Origin: Alphaproteobacteria bacterium | GTDB lineage: Bacteria; Pseudomonadota; Alphaproteobacteria; Rhodobacterales; Rhodobacteraceae | Assembly: GCA_013151535.1 (NCBI GenBank) | Contig: JAADIC010000298.1 | Coordinates: 1-21,455, forward strand | Direction of reading: 5' to 3' | DNA: 21,455 bases | Shown here: positions 14,477 through 21,455 of the stretch, piece after piece | Layout: every line of letters starts with the position of its first letter | How positions within the stretch are numbered: the first letter of the stretch is position 1 | The notes under the pieces: model-generated | Seen by the model: only the letters and a program-made list of their open reading frames with translations | What the model was told of the DNA's origin: nothing | Database searches by the model: none | Made by a program: the position numbers and the translations under genes

Positions 14477-15403
14477 TCAAACTCCGAGGCAGTAGCGCAT
14501 GATCGCTTTTTGCGCGTGTAGACGGTTCTCGGCCTCATCAAAAATCACCGAATTCGGGCCGTCCATCACCTCAGACGTCGCCTCTTCATCGCGATGCGCA
14601 GGCAAGCAGTGCATGAACAAAGCGTCAGAATTGGCCGCCTCCATCAACGCTGAATTCACCTGATAAGGGCGTAACTGGTTGTGGCGACGCTCGCGCGAGG
14701 ATTGGCTGTCATGCATGGACACCCATGTATCGGCCACCACCAAATCGGCCCCCTCAACCGCCTTGAAAGGATCACGCTCAAGCGACACGTTCACACCCGC
14801 TTTTCGCGCCTCTCCAACAAAACCGGCCTCGGGATCCAGGATTTGCGGCCCGGTAAAGGTGAAATCAAACCCGAACCGCCCCGCCGCCTGCACCATGGAG
14901 GCACAGACATTATTGCCGTCCCCGGCCCAGACCACCTTTTTGCCTTTAATCGGGCCGCGATGCTCCTCAAACGTCATCACATCGGCCATGATCTGGCAGG
15001 GATGGGTGCGGTTTGTCAGGCCGTTAATCACCGGAACATCGGCATATTCAGCCATCTCAAGCAGCGTGTCCTCCTCGAACGTCCGCATCATAATCAGATC
15101 TACATAGCGGCTAAGAACCCGCGCCGTGTCGGCAATGGTTTCGCCGTGCCCAAGCTGCATATCGGTGCCGGATAGCAGCATGGTCTGCCCGCCCATCTGG
15201 CGCACGCCCACGTCAAAAGATACACGCGTCCGGGTGCTGGGTTTTTCAAATATCAGCGCCACCATATGCCCGGCCAGCGGGCAATCATCGTCCAACGTGC
15301 CCTTGGGCCGCCCGGCGCGCGCATCTTTCATGGCGCGCGCATTGTCTATGATAGCGCGCAGTTCCGCAGCCGGAGTTTTGTTGATGTCCAGAAAATGGGT
15401 CAT
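14477..15403 (-). CDS. argF: Ornithine carbamoyltransferase ArgF
   Basis: The 308-residue product makes citrulline from ornithine and carbamoyl phosphate, the sixth step of arginine synthesis. The carbamoyl-phosphate motif FEKPSTRTR (residues 52-60), HPCQ (134-137) and the catalytic HCLP (265-268) are intact. The ornithine-side loop reads DTWVSMHDSQ (225-234), where many enzymes have SMG. I take this as a subgroup variant, not damage, because the other motifs are perfect. The ATG overlaps the argD stop as ATGA, so both are one operon. No clear terminator is visible after it. It ends 21 bases from the convergent winged-helix gene. Confidence 0.97.
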   Translation of the reverse strand: MTHFLDINKTPAAELRAIIDNARAMKDARAGRPKGTLDDDCPLAGHMVALIFEKPSTRTRVSFDVGVRQMGGQTMLLSGTDMQLGHGETIADTARVLSRYVDLIMMRTFEEDTLLEMAEYADVPVINGLTNRTHPCQIMADVMTFEEHRGPIKGKKVVWAGDGNNVCASMVQAAGRFGFDFTFTGPQILDPEAGFVGEARKAGVNVSLERDPFKAVEGADLVVADTWVSMHDSQSSRERRHNQLRPYQVNSALMEAANSDALFMHCLPAHRDEEATSEVMDGPNSVIFDEAENRLHAQKAIMRYCLGV

Positions 15404-16578
15404 AGCTTGGCCTCGATTGCACTTGCCGCCTGGTCCAGCCGCGCCACCGCGTCGGCGATTTCGTCCATGCTGATCGTCAATGCCGGCAGCAGGCGCACCA
15501 CATTCTGACCGCCCGGAATGGTTAACAGATGCTGGTCGTAACCGGCCCTGACCACATCCATATTTGGCACCTTACAGGCCAGCCCGATCATCAAACCGGC
15601 CCCGCGCACCGCCTCAAAAACCTGCGGGTGGGCGGCAACCAGCCCTTCCAGTTTCTGGCGAAACGCCCCGGCTTTGCGGTTGACCCCAGCCAGAAAATCC
15701 GGTGTCGCGATCTCGTCCATCACCGCCGAGCCAACCGCGCAGGCCAGAGGGTTGCCACCATAGGTCGAGCCATGCGTGCCAGCCACCATGCCAGACGCCG
15801 CCCGCTCGGTGGCCAAACAGGCCCCGAGCGGAAAGCCGCCGCCAATGCCCTTGGCCACACCCATGATATCGGGCGAAATTCCGGCCCATTCATGGGCGAA
15901 CAACTTACCGGTGCGCCCCATACCGCATTGAATTTCATCCATAATCAGCAACAGACCATGCTCGTCGCACAAGCTGCGCAGCCCTTGCAAAAACGCATCT
16001 TCCGCCGGAACAATCCCGCCCTCGCCCTGCACCGGTTCAAGCAGAATTCCGGCGGTTTGGGGCGTGATCGCCGCCGCCACCGCCTCAAGATCGCCAAACG
16101 GCACATGGGTGAAACCTTCAAGTCTGGGGCCAAAGCCGTTCACCAGCTTCGCCGCCCCCGCCGCAGCAATCGTGCCCAATGTGCGGCCATGAAACGACTC
16201 GGTAAAGGCGATGATCTCGCTGCGCTCACCCTCGCCCTTGGCACTGAAATGCTTGCGGGTCATCTTGATCGCACATTCCATCGCCTCGGCCCCGGAATTG
16301 GTAAAGAAAACCGTGTCGGCAAACGTCGCCGCCACCAGTTGTTCCGCCAGTTTTTCCTGATTGGGAATGTTATAAAGGTTCGAGGTGTGCCAAAGCTGTT
16401 CAGCCTGATCCTTCAGCGCCGCCACAAGGCGCGGATGGGCGTGGCCAAGCGATGTCACCGCGATCCCGGCCCCGAGATCAAGATATCGCGACCCATCCGC
16501 CTCAATCAGCCAGCTTCCTTCACCTTTGACGAAGGAAAGCGGCGCGCGGGCATAGGTCGGAATTACAGCGGAAATCAT
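15400..16578 (-). CDS. argD: Acetylornithine aminotransferase ArgD
   Basis: The 392-residue product is a class-III PLP-dependent aminotransferase that makes N-acetylornithine. It may also act on succinyl-diaminopimelate in lysine synthesis, as in E. coli. Lys243 (GVAKGIGGGFPLGA) should hold PLP, Asp214 (LIMDEIQCGMGRTG) should contact the pyridine nitrogen, and FTNSGAEAMECAIK (92-105) binds phosphate. Length is typical. AAGGAAC precedes the ATG. It is the first gene of argD-argF. An imperfect stem (AAGGCT 16598-16603, AGCCTT 16622-16627) lies in its leader. Confidence 0.97.
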   Translation of the reverse strand: MISAVIPTYARAPLSFVKGEGSWLIEADGSRYLDLGAGIAVTSLGHAHPRLVAALKDQAEQLWHTSNLYNIPNQEKLAEQLVAATFADTVFFTNSGAEAMECAIKMTRKHFSAKGEGERSEIIAFTESFHGRTLGTIAAAGAAKLVNGFGPRLEGFTHVPFGDLEAVAAAITPQTAGILLEPVQGEGGIVPAEDAFLQGLRSLCDEHGLLLIMDEIQCGMGRTGKLFAHEWAGISPDIMGVAKGIGGGFPLGACLATERAASGMVAGTHGSTYGGNPLACAVGSAVMDEIATPDFLAGVNRKAGAFRQKLEGLVAAHPQVFEAVRGAGLMIGLACKVPNMDVVRAGYDQHLLTIPGGQNVVRLLPALTISMDEIADAVARLDQAASAIEAKL

Positions 16579-16982
16579 TATATGTTCCTTGATAGGGAAG
16601 GCTTTGGTTTGACGTAAAGTCAGCCTTGAGTCAATTCGGGGATAAGGGGGGGAACAGCAAGCGACACGCCCAAAGGCGCGGCGTCAAAAGATCAGGATCG
16701 TCGGAGTTTCTTGGACGGGATCAGGGCCATTTCGGGTCTGGCTTTCAAAGTTGAGACAGTTCCGTTTAGATCGGCAATTTGTGAATGTCCAGAACGTCTG
16801 TCGCAAAATTTTTCCCGAAAAATTTTCAGCGGAAGGGTTTTCGCTAAAATCCTTCAGTTTCAACCTGACTATTTCTCCACGCTGTCTTGTATCCCGCAGC
16901 CTGCGTGATAGAATGACGCAACATCATTCACCGCGACGGTTTGAGGGCACCCTCCCGCTGCGCATTTACGCTTGGAGACAGC
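16579..16982. other. Divergent intergenic region between argD and gcrA
   Basis: These 404 bases contain no convincing gene. The argD side has the stem AAGGCT/AGCCTT. The gcrA side has four successive inverted repeats (16805-16826, 16832-16855, 16911-16929 and 16943-16954). No good sigma-70 promoter stands out for either gene. Confidence 0.6.
16805..16855 (+). promoter_or_regulatory. Two adjacent inverted repeats upstream of gcrA
   Basis: AAAATTTTTC-CC-GAAAAATTTT (16805-16826) is a perfect 10-bp inverted repeat with a 2-base centre. GAAGGGTTTT-CGCT-AAAATCCTTC (16832/3-16855) is a 10-bp stem with one G-T pair. The first is too tight to fold as RNA without opening, so it looks more like a protein site or curved DNA. 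The second folds well. Confidence 0.55.
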
Positions 16983-17546
16983 ATGTCCTGGACAGATGAC
17001 CGCGTTGAGGTTTTGAAAACCATGTGGGGCGAAGGCAAATCCGCCAGCCAGATCGCCAAGGAACTTGGCGGCGTGACCCGCAATGCGGTGATCGGCAAGG
17101 TGCATCGCCTTGGCCTGTCAAACCGCGCCACCACGGCAGCCAAACCGACAACCAAGGAAAAACCGGCAGCGAAAGAATCCGCGAAGGCCACCGCCCCCAA
17201 GGCCAAAAAGCCCGAACCGGTGGTCGAGCCTGTGGCCAAACCGGTGAACCTGCCCTTGCGCCGCCCGATCATCAAGGCCGGCCAGCCCTTGCCGCCGCAA
17301 CCCTCGGCCAACGAAATCAGCGCCGAGGCGCTGGCCACGGTCAAGGAAGTCGAAAAAACCGCAAAACAGCTTAACCTGATGGAGCTGACCGAGCGGGTCT
17401 GCAAATGGCCCGTGGGTGATCCCGCGACCGAAAACTTCTGGTTCTGCGGCCATCCGGTGCAGCAGGGCAAACCCTATTGCGAAGCCCATGTGGCGGTGGC
17501 GTTCCAGCCCATGTCCTCGCGCCGGGATCGCCGCGCCTCGCGTTAA
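16983..17546 (+). CDS. gcrA: Cell cycle regulator GcrA
   Basis: The 187-residue product is the alphaproteobacterial regulator that works with RNA polymerase sigma-70 at promoters methylated at GANTC by CcrM. The N-terminal helix-turn-helix (MSWTDDRVEVLKTMWGEG, then SASQIAKELGGVTRNAVIGK, to residue about 48) matches the family. A Lys/Ala/Pro-rich linker runs from about 50 to 110. The C-terminal domain carries conserved cysteines (CKWPVGDP 140-147, FWFCGHP 153-158, PYCEAHV 164-170). GGAG precedes ATG 16983. The frame opens 42 bases earlier, but the chosen start gives the conserved MSWTDD beginning. It appears to be transcribed alone. Confidence 0.97.
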   Translation: MSWTDDRVEVLKTMWGEGKSASQIAKELGGVTRNAVIGKVHRLGLSNRATTAAKPTTKEKPAAKESAKATAPKAKKPEPVVEPVAKPVNLPLRRPIIKAGQPLPPQPSANEISAEALATVKEVEKTAKQLNLMELTERVCKWPVGDPATENFWFCGHPVQQGKPYCEAHVAVAFQPMSSRRDRRASR

Positions 17547-17664
17547 ACACTGGACAGGCGCGGCGGTTTTCGCCAAACTCCACTAAAGTGTAAAACCAGA
17601 AGGTCACAAGACCCAAGGCAAAACATCAGGCAAAGAGGCGCTGTTTCAATGCAGCCGGACGAGC

Positions 17665-18120
17665 ATGTTACCTGTCAAAAAGATACGGCGTAAAACCGGT
17701 GAAGGCACGCAATATGCGGCGCTGTGTTACCGTGCGCGCAAGGGCCGCAAGGTTGAAATCCTGCTGGTCACCAGTCGCAAAACCGGCCGCTGGATCCCGC
17801 CCAAAGGCTGGCCGATGAAGGGCAAATCACCCGAAAAAGCCGCCGCTCAAGAAGCCTTTGAAGAGGCCGGCGTCAAAGGCCAAGTCTATGATTTCGCGCT
17901 TGGCCGATACCGTTATAAACGCGAAAATGGCGTGGGGAAACCTTCGGACGAGGCCTATATCTTCCCGCTAGAGGTCGAAAAACTGGCCAAGAGGTTCAAG
18001 GAAAAGGGCCAGCGCAAGATCAAATGGTTCAGCCCGAAAAAAGCGGCGATGCTGGTGCGCGAACCGAAACTGAAAAAGATCATCCGGGAGTTTGACCCGA
18101 AACTGTTGAAAGCAGGCTGA
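17665..18120 (+). CDS. NUDIX hydrolase family protein with an altered NUDIX box
   Basis: The 151-residue product has the small NUDIX fold of the diphosphoinositol/diadenosine-polyphosphate type: QYAALCYRARKGRKVEILLV, then WIPPKGWPMKGKSPEKAAAQ (residues 43-62) and EAFEEAGV (63-70). The consensus is GX5EX7REUXEEXGU. Here Gly48, the E63 position and Glu66-Glu67 are kept, but the first Glu is Lys54 and the Arg is Gln62. The metal-binding Glu pair survives, so activity is possible but the substrate range may differ. The tail is strongly basic. The ribosome-binding site is weak (GGACGAGC). It lies between gcrA and a DUF1178 gene, and no functional link to either is evident. Confidence 0.9.
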   Translation: MLPVKKIRRKTGEGTQYAALCYRARKGRKVEILLVTSRKTGRWIPPKGWPMKGKSPEKAAAQEAFEEAGVKGQVYDFALGRYRYKRENGVGKPSDEAYIFPLEVEKLAKRFKEKGQRKIKWFSPKKAAMLVREPKLKKIIREFDPKLLKAG

Positions 18121-18160
18121 GGCCAACCAGAGCAAATCCAATCCAATTGAATTCACCCGA

Positions 18161-18189
18161 TTGTAATCATTCATCGGTATGGTTAGATT
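18161..18189 (+). promoter_or_regulatory. Candidate promoter for a leaderless DUF1178 mRNA
   Basis: TTGTAA (18161-18166), exactly 17 bases, then TAGATT (18184-18189) matches sigma-70 at 4 of 6 in each box. Initiation would fall at about 18196, the A of the start codon, and no ribosome-binding site is present. Confidence 0.35.
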
Positions 18190-18195
18190 TGAATC

Positions 18196-18627
18196 ATGAT
18201 CCGCTACACACTTAAATGCGACAAAGACCACAGCTTTGATAGCTGGTTCCAGACCGCTGCGGCTTTTGACAAGCTGAAATCGGCGGGGCTGGTGGCATGC
18301 GCCGTCTGTGGCAGCGACGAGGTTGAAAAGGCGATCATGGCCCCGCGCGTGCGCCCGGCACGCAGCGCGTCCAAAAACTCGCAAGTCGGCACTCTGTCGC
18401 AACCCGCCTCACCGGCGGAACAGGCGGTGGCCGAAATGCGCGCCAAGATCGAAGCCAAGTCAGAAGATGTCGGCGATAACTTCGCTGATGAAGCCCGCGC
18501 CATCCACGAAGGCGAAGCACCCAAACGCGCCATCATCGGTGAAGCCACGCCGGAAGCCGCCAAAAGCCTGATTGACGACGGCATACCTGTTGCCCCCCTG
18601 CCCTGGTCGTCGCGCAAAACCAATTAA
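18196..18627 (+). CDS. DUF1178 family protein
   Basis: The 143-residue cytoplasmic protein starts MIRYTLKCDKDHSFDSWF, a hallmark of DUF1178. Cys8, His12, Cys35 and Cys38 (CDKDH ... CAVCGSD) are spaced like a small zinc ribbon, which is my inference. The middle is a charged helical stretch (AEQAVAEMRAKIEAKSEDV), and the end (HEGEAPKRAIIGEATPEAAK, LIDDGIPVAPLPW) is the conserved family tail. The function is unknown. No ribosome-binding site precedes the ATG. It follows the NUDIX gene by 75 bases. Confidence 0.92.
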   Translation: MIRYTLKCDKDHSFDSWFQTAAAFDKLKSAGLVACAVCGSDEVEKAIMAPRVRPARSASKNSQVGTLSQPASPAEQAVAEMRAKIEAKSEDVGDNFADEARAIHEGEAPKRAIIGEATPEAAKSLIDDGIPVAPLPWSSRKTN

Positions 18628-18733
18628 AGCGAAACCAATCTGCCATTCTGACGCGATTTACCCGCCCTCCCTTGCGTGGCCCCGTGCGCGCCCCTAAAAG
18701 GCGGCAAAACTGTTAACCCACAAAGGTAGCCCC

Positions 18734-19972
18734 ATGCCCCGGCTAGTGATGAAATTCGGCGGAACCTCGGTCGCTGATCTGGAACGGATCAAAAACGCCG
18801 CCAGCAAGGTCAGGCGCGAGGTTGAAAACGGCTTTGACGTGATCGTCATCGTTTCCGCCATGTCCGGCAAAACCAACGAGCTTGTGGGCTGGGTCAACCA
18901 GACCTCGCCGATGTTTGACGCGCGCGAATATGATGCGATCGTGTCTTCGGGTGAAAACGTCACCGCTGGTCTGCTGGCGCTGAGTTTGCAGGAAATGGGC
19001 ATTCCGGCGCGCTCTTGGCAAGGCTGGCAGGTGCCGCTTATGACCACTTCAGCCCATGGCGCGGCGCGGATCGAGGAAATCCCCACCGACAATCTGGACG
19101 CGAAATTCAGCGAAGGCATGCAGGTTGCCGTGGTCGCGGGGTTTCAGGGCATCGCTGACGACGGGCGCATCACCACGCTGGGGCGCGGTGGTTCCGACAC
19201 CACCGCCGTGGCCTTCGCCGCCGCCTTTGCAGCCACGCGCTGCGATATTTATACCGATGTGGACGGGGTTTACACCACTGATCCACGGATTGAGGACAAG
19301 GCCCGCAAGCTCGACAAGATATCGTACGAGGAAATGCTGGAACTGGCCTCGCTCGGGGCCAAGGTTTTGCAAACCCGCTCGGTCGAATTGGCTATGCGTT
19401 TCAAGGTGCGCCTCAGGGTTCTATCGAGCTTTGAAGATCAAACCGATAATTCCGGCACTCTTGTGTGCGACGAGGAGGAAATCATGGAAAACAAAATTGT
19501 ATCCGGTGTTGCTTATTCAAAAGACGAAGCGAAAATGACCCTTGTGTCGGTGGCCGACCGCCCCGGCATCGCCGCCGCGATCTTTTCGCCTTTGGCCGCT
19601 GCGGGTGTCAATGTCGACATGATTGTGCAGAATATTTCCGAAGACGGGCGCACCGACATGACATTCTCCTGCCCCACCGATCATGTGGCCAAGGCCGAGG
19701 CGGCGATGGAAGCCGCCAAAGCCAGCGGCGAGATCAACTTTCATGGTTTGATCGCCGACAGGGACGTGTGCAAGGTTTCGGTTGTGGGCATCGGCATGCG
19801 CAGCCACGCCGGTGTTGCCGCACAGATGTTTGAGGCCCTGTCGGCGGAAGGTGTGAACATCAAGGTCATCACCACCTCGGAAATCAAGGTTTCGGTGTTG
19901 GTCGATCGCAAATATATGGAGTTGGCGGTGCAGGCCTTGCATGATACTTTCGGGCTTGAGACAGCAGCCTAA
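18734..19972 (+). CDS. lysC: Aspartate kinase LysC
   Basis: The 412-residue product phosphorylates aspartate, the entry step for lysine, threonine, methionine and diaminopimelate synthesis. The kinase domain starts with MKFGGTS (residues 6-12, Lys7) and includes SSGENVTAGLLA, RGGSDTTAVAFAAA and TDVDGVYTTDPR. Two ACT regulatory domains occupy about residues 262-412 (KMTLVSVADRPGIAAAIFSP, CKVSVVGIGMRSHAGVAAQM), so feedback control by lysine and/or threonine is expected. AAAGG precedes the ATG. Codon 251 is an ATG with a consensus ribosome-binding site, so a separate regulatory subunit may also be made. ptsP follows 32 bases downstream. Confidence 0.98.
   Translation: MPRLVMKFGGTSVADLERIKNAASKVRREVENGFDVIVIVSAMSGKTNELVGWVNQTSPMFDAREYDAIVSSGENVTAGLLALSLQEMGIPARSWQGWQVPLMTTSAHGAARIEEIPTDNLDAKFSEGMQVAVVAGFQGIADDGRITTLGRGGSDTTAVAFAAAFAATRCDIYTDVDGVYTTDPRIEDKARKLDKISYEEMLELASLGAKVLQTRSVELAMRFKVRLRVLSSFEDQTDNSGTLVCDEEEIMENKIVSGVAYSKDEAKMTLVSVADRPGIAAAIFSPLAAAGVNVDMIVQNISEDGRTDMTFSCPTDHVAKAEAAMEAAKASGEINFHGLIADRDVCKVSVVGIGMRSHAGVAAQMFEALSAEGVNIKVITTSEIKVSVLVDRKYMELAVQALHDTFGLETAA
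19473..19972 (+). promoter_or_regulatory. Internal in-frame start in lysC: possible separate ACT-domain beta subunit
   Basis: AGGAGG at 19473-19478 lies 5 bases before ATG 19484, which is in frame as residue 251. Translation from it would give 162 residues, MENKIVSGVAYSKDEAK onward, containing only the two ACT domains. Some aspartate kinases (Bacillus and Corynebacterium types) are known to be alpha2-beta2 with such an overlapping beta product. Here it is inference, since GAG-GAG-GAA also simply encodes Glu-Glu-Glu. Confidence 0.5.
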
Positions 19973-20004
19973 GCCAACAAAAACCGGGAAGAATCGGGGC
20001 CAAA

Positions 20005-21455
20005 ATGCCCGAAAACACAGGTCAGACACGCGGATCACGCTCGCGCAATCTTCTGAAACGACTCAGCGACACATTGGCGGTCGAGGGCGAGGGCCAGGCG
20101 CGGCTTGACAAAATCACCAACCTGATTGCCGATGCTCTGGCGGCCGAAGTGTGCTCGATCTACCTGCTGCGCGACCCCAAAACGCTGGAACTTTGCGCCA
20201 CCGAAGGGCTGAACCCGGACTCGGTGCATCAAACCCGCCTGCGCATCGGCGAAGGTCTGGTCGGGCGCGTCGCACTCGAGGCCCGCCCGATCAACACGCC
20301 GGATGCCACCAAGGCGCGCGGCTTTCGCTATATGCCTGAAACCGGCGAAGAGATTTTTTCGTCCTTCCTTGGTGTGCCGATCCAGCGTCTGGGTGAAATG
20401 CTGGGCGTGCTGGTGGTCCAGACCAAAGACGCCCGCACCTTCAGCGATGATGAGGCTTACGGTCTGGAAGTCGTCGCCATGGTCATCGCCGAAATGGCTG
20501 AACTAGGGGTTTTTGTCGGCGAAGGCGCGGCCCTGTCCGCCCCGCACCAGCAAGCGGCGACCTTTCGCGGTGGCGTAGCACAGGAAGGCAGTGCCGAGGG
20601 GCATGTGTTGCTGCATGACCCGCAAATCGTCATCGCCAATCCTGTGGCGGACGACCCCGAGGTTGAGAAAAAGCGCCTGCATAAGGCCATGGACACCCTC
20701 AAGGGTGACGTGGATGACATGCTGAATATGGAGCTGAGCGGAGCGGCTGATGAGCACCGCCAGGTGCTTGAGGCCTACCGCATGTTTGCCAATTCCAAGG
20801 GCTGGCTGAAGCGGATGGAGGCCGATATAAGGTCCGGCCTTGCTGCCGAAGTTGCGGTAGAAAAAGAACAAAGCGCCACCCGCGTGCGCATGGCGCGGGT
20901 GCCCGATCCCTACCTGCGCGAACGCCTGCATGATCTGGATGATCTGTCGAACAAATTGCTGCGTCTGTTGACGGGGCAGGGCCGGACCGCCGGCAGCGAC
21001 ATCCCCGATGACGCCATTCTGATCGCGCGCAATATCGGCCCCGGCGAGTTGCTGGAATATGGTAAAAAACTTAAGGGTATCGTGCTTGAGGAAGGCTCGG
21101 TCGGCTCTCACGCCACCATCGTCGCCCGGGCGCTGGCCATTCCTTTGGTGATTCACGCCGAAAAGATCACCCGCGAGGCGCTGAATGGTGATCTGATCCT
21201 TGTGGACGGCGATCAGGGCCTGGCCCATCTGCGCCCCGAAGACAGCGTCGCCACCGCCTTTCGCGATAAAATGGCCATGCAGGAGGTGGCGCAGGAAAAA
21301 TACCGCTCGATCCGCGACAAACCGGCCACCACCAGGGACGGCGTGACAATTGGTATGCTGATGAATGCCGGGCTGATGGCCGATCTGCCCAGCTTAGAGA
21401 GTTCCGGGGCCGACGGGGTTGGCCTGTTTCGCACTGAATTGCAGTTTCTGACCCG
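20005..21455 (+). CDS. ptsP: Nitrogen-PTS phosphoenolpyruvate-protein phosphotransferase PtsP (runs off right edge)
   Basis: The first 483 codons are present. Enzyme I of the nitrogen PTS transfers phosphate from PEP to NPr. Residues about 20-170 are a GAF sensor domain (ADALAAEVCSIYLL, LRIGEGLVGRVA, FLGVPIQRLGEMLGVLVVQT). The EI N-terminal helical domain begins near 185 (RGGVAQEGSAEGHVLL), and the swivelling domain has EEGSVGSHATIVARALAIP with phospho-acceptor His369. The PEP-binding barrel starts before the edge (GADGVGLFRTELQFL). The start follows GGGG at good spacing. The GAF domain separates it from sugar-PTS enzyme I (PtsI) and can bind glutamine or 2-oxoglutarate in this family. It is probably co-transcribed with lysC. 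Confidence 0.96.
   Translation, partial: MPENTGQTRGSRSRNLLKRLSDTLAVEGEGQARLDKITNLIADALAAEVCSIYLLRDPKTLELCATEGLNPDSVHQTRLRIGEGLVGRVALEARPINTPDATKARGFRYMPETGEEIFSSFLGVPIQRLGEMLGVLVVQTKDARTFSDDEAYGLEVVAMVIAEMAELGVFVGEGAALSAPHQQAATFRGGVAQEGSAEGHVLLHDPQIVIANPVADDPEVEKKRLHKAMDTLKGDVDDMLNMELSGAADEHRQVLEAYRMFANSKGWLKRMEADIRSGLAAEVAVEKEQSATRVRMARVPDPYLRERLHDLDDLSNKLLRLLTGQGRTAGSDIPDDAILIARNIGPGELLEYGKKLKGIVLEEGSVGSHATIVARALAIPLVIHAEKITREALNGDLILVDGDQGLAHLRPEDSVATAFRDKMAMQEVAQEKYRSIRDKPATTRDGVTIGMLMNAGLMADLPSLESSGADGVGLFRTELQFLT

Noticed and set aside
15529..16617. Long open frame (362 codons) on the plus strand opposite argD
   Set aside because: The opposite strand is a perfect aminotransferase with all catalytic residues. 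This frame is a shadow with no family resemblance.
16628..19995. GANTC (CcrM/GcrA) sites at 16628, 18191 and 19991, and at 8511, upstream of genes
   Set aside because: About four sites in some 1500 intergenic bases is near chance for this motif, so no GcrA regulation is claimed.

Overview
The window is a chromosomal housekeeping segment of an alphaproteobacterium, most likely a Rhodobacteraceae (Roseobacter/Rhodobacter-type) species. The GC content looks high, roughly 60 % by eye. The supporting signs are a gcrA cell-cycle regulator, a small DUF1127 protein, the order ruvC-ruvA-ruvB-hypothetical-ybgC-tolQRAB-pal-ybgF, and the lysC-ptsP pair. I see no tRNA, rRNA, CRISPR array, transposase or prophage gene.

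Region 1 (1-8252, minus strand) reads right to left: ruvC, ruvA, ruvB (Holliday-junction processing), a conserved-looking unknown gene, ybgC, then tolQ, tolR, tolA, tolB, pal and the start of ybgF/cpoB (the Tol-Pal envelope machine; ybgF runs off the left edge). Genes mostly overlap by ATGA or are a few bases apart. A palindromic repeat splits ruvA from ruvB.

Region 2 (8253-11055) holds a plus-strand DUF1127 gene with a textbook terminator, then minus-strand genes: a small one-helix membrane protein, prmA (ribosomal protein L11 methyltransferase) with an apparent N-terminal frameshift, a second copy of the palindromic repeat, and msrA.

Region 3 (11052-14455) is a tight minus-strand MFS-MATE-msrA operon and a divergent winged-helix regulator. 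Their shared upstream region carries a tandem array of the octamer GCTAGCGG and, over the regulator's ribosome-binding site, a perfect 10-bp inverted repeat.

Region 4 (14477-21455) has argD-argF (arginine synthesis, minus strand). The rest is on the plus strand: gcrA behind a hairpin-rich leader, a NUDIX protein with an altered box, a DUF1178 protein, lysC (aspartate kinase, with a strong internal start for its regulatory domain) and ptsP (nitrogen-PTS enzyme I, cut by the right edge).

No wholly new multi-gene system is evident. The best leads are the palindromic element, whose two copies show compensatory base changes; the octamer array with the operator-like repeat beside the winged-helix gene; the broken prmA N-terminus; and the possible two-product lysC.
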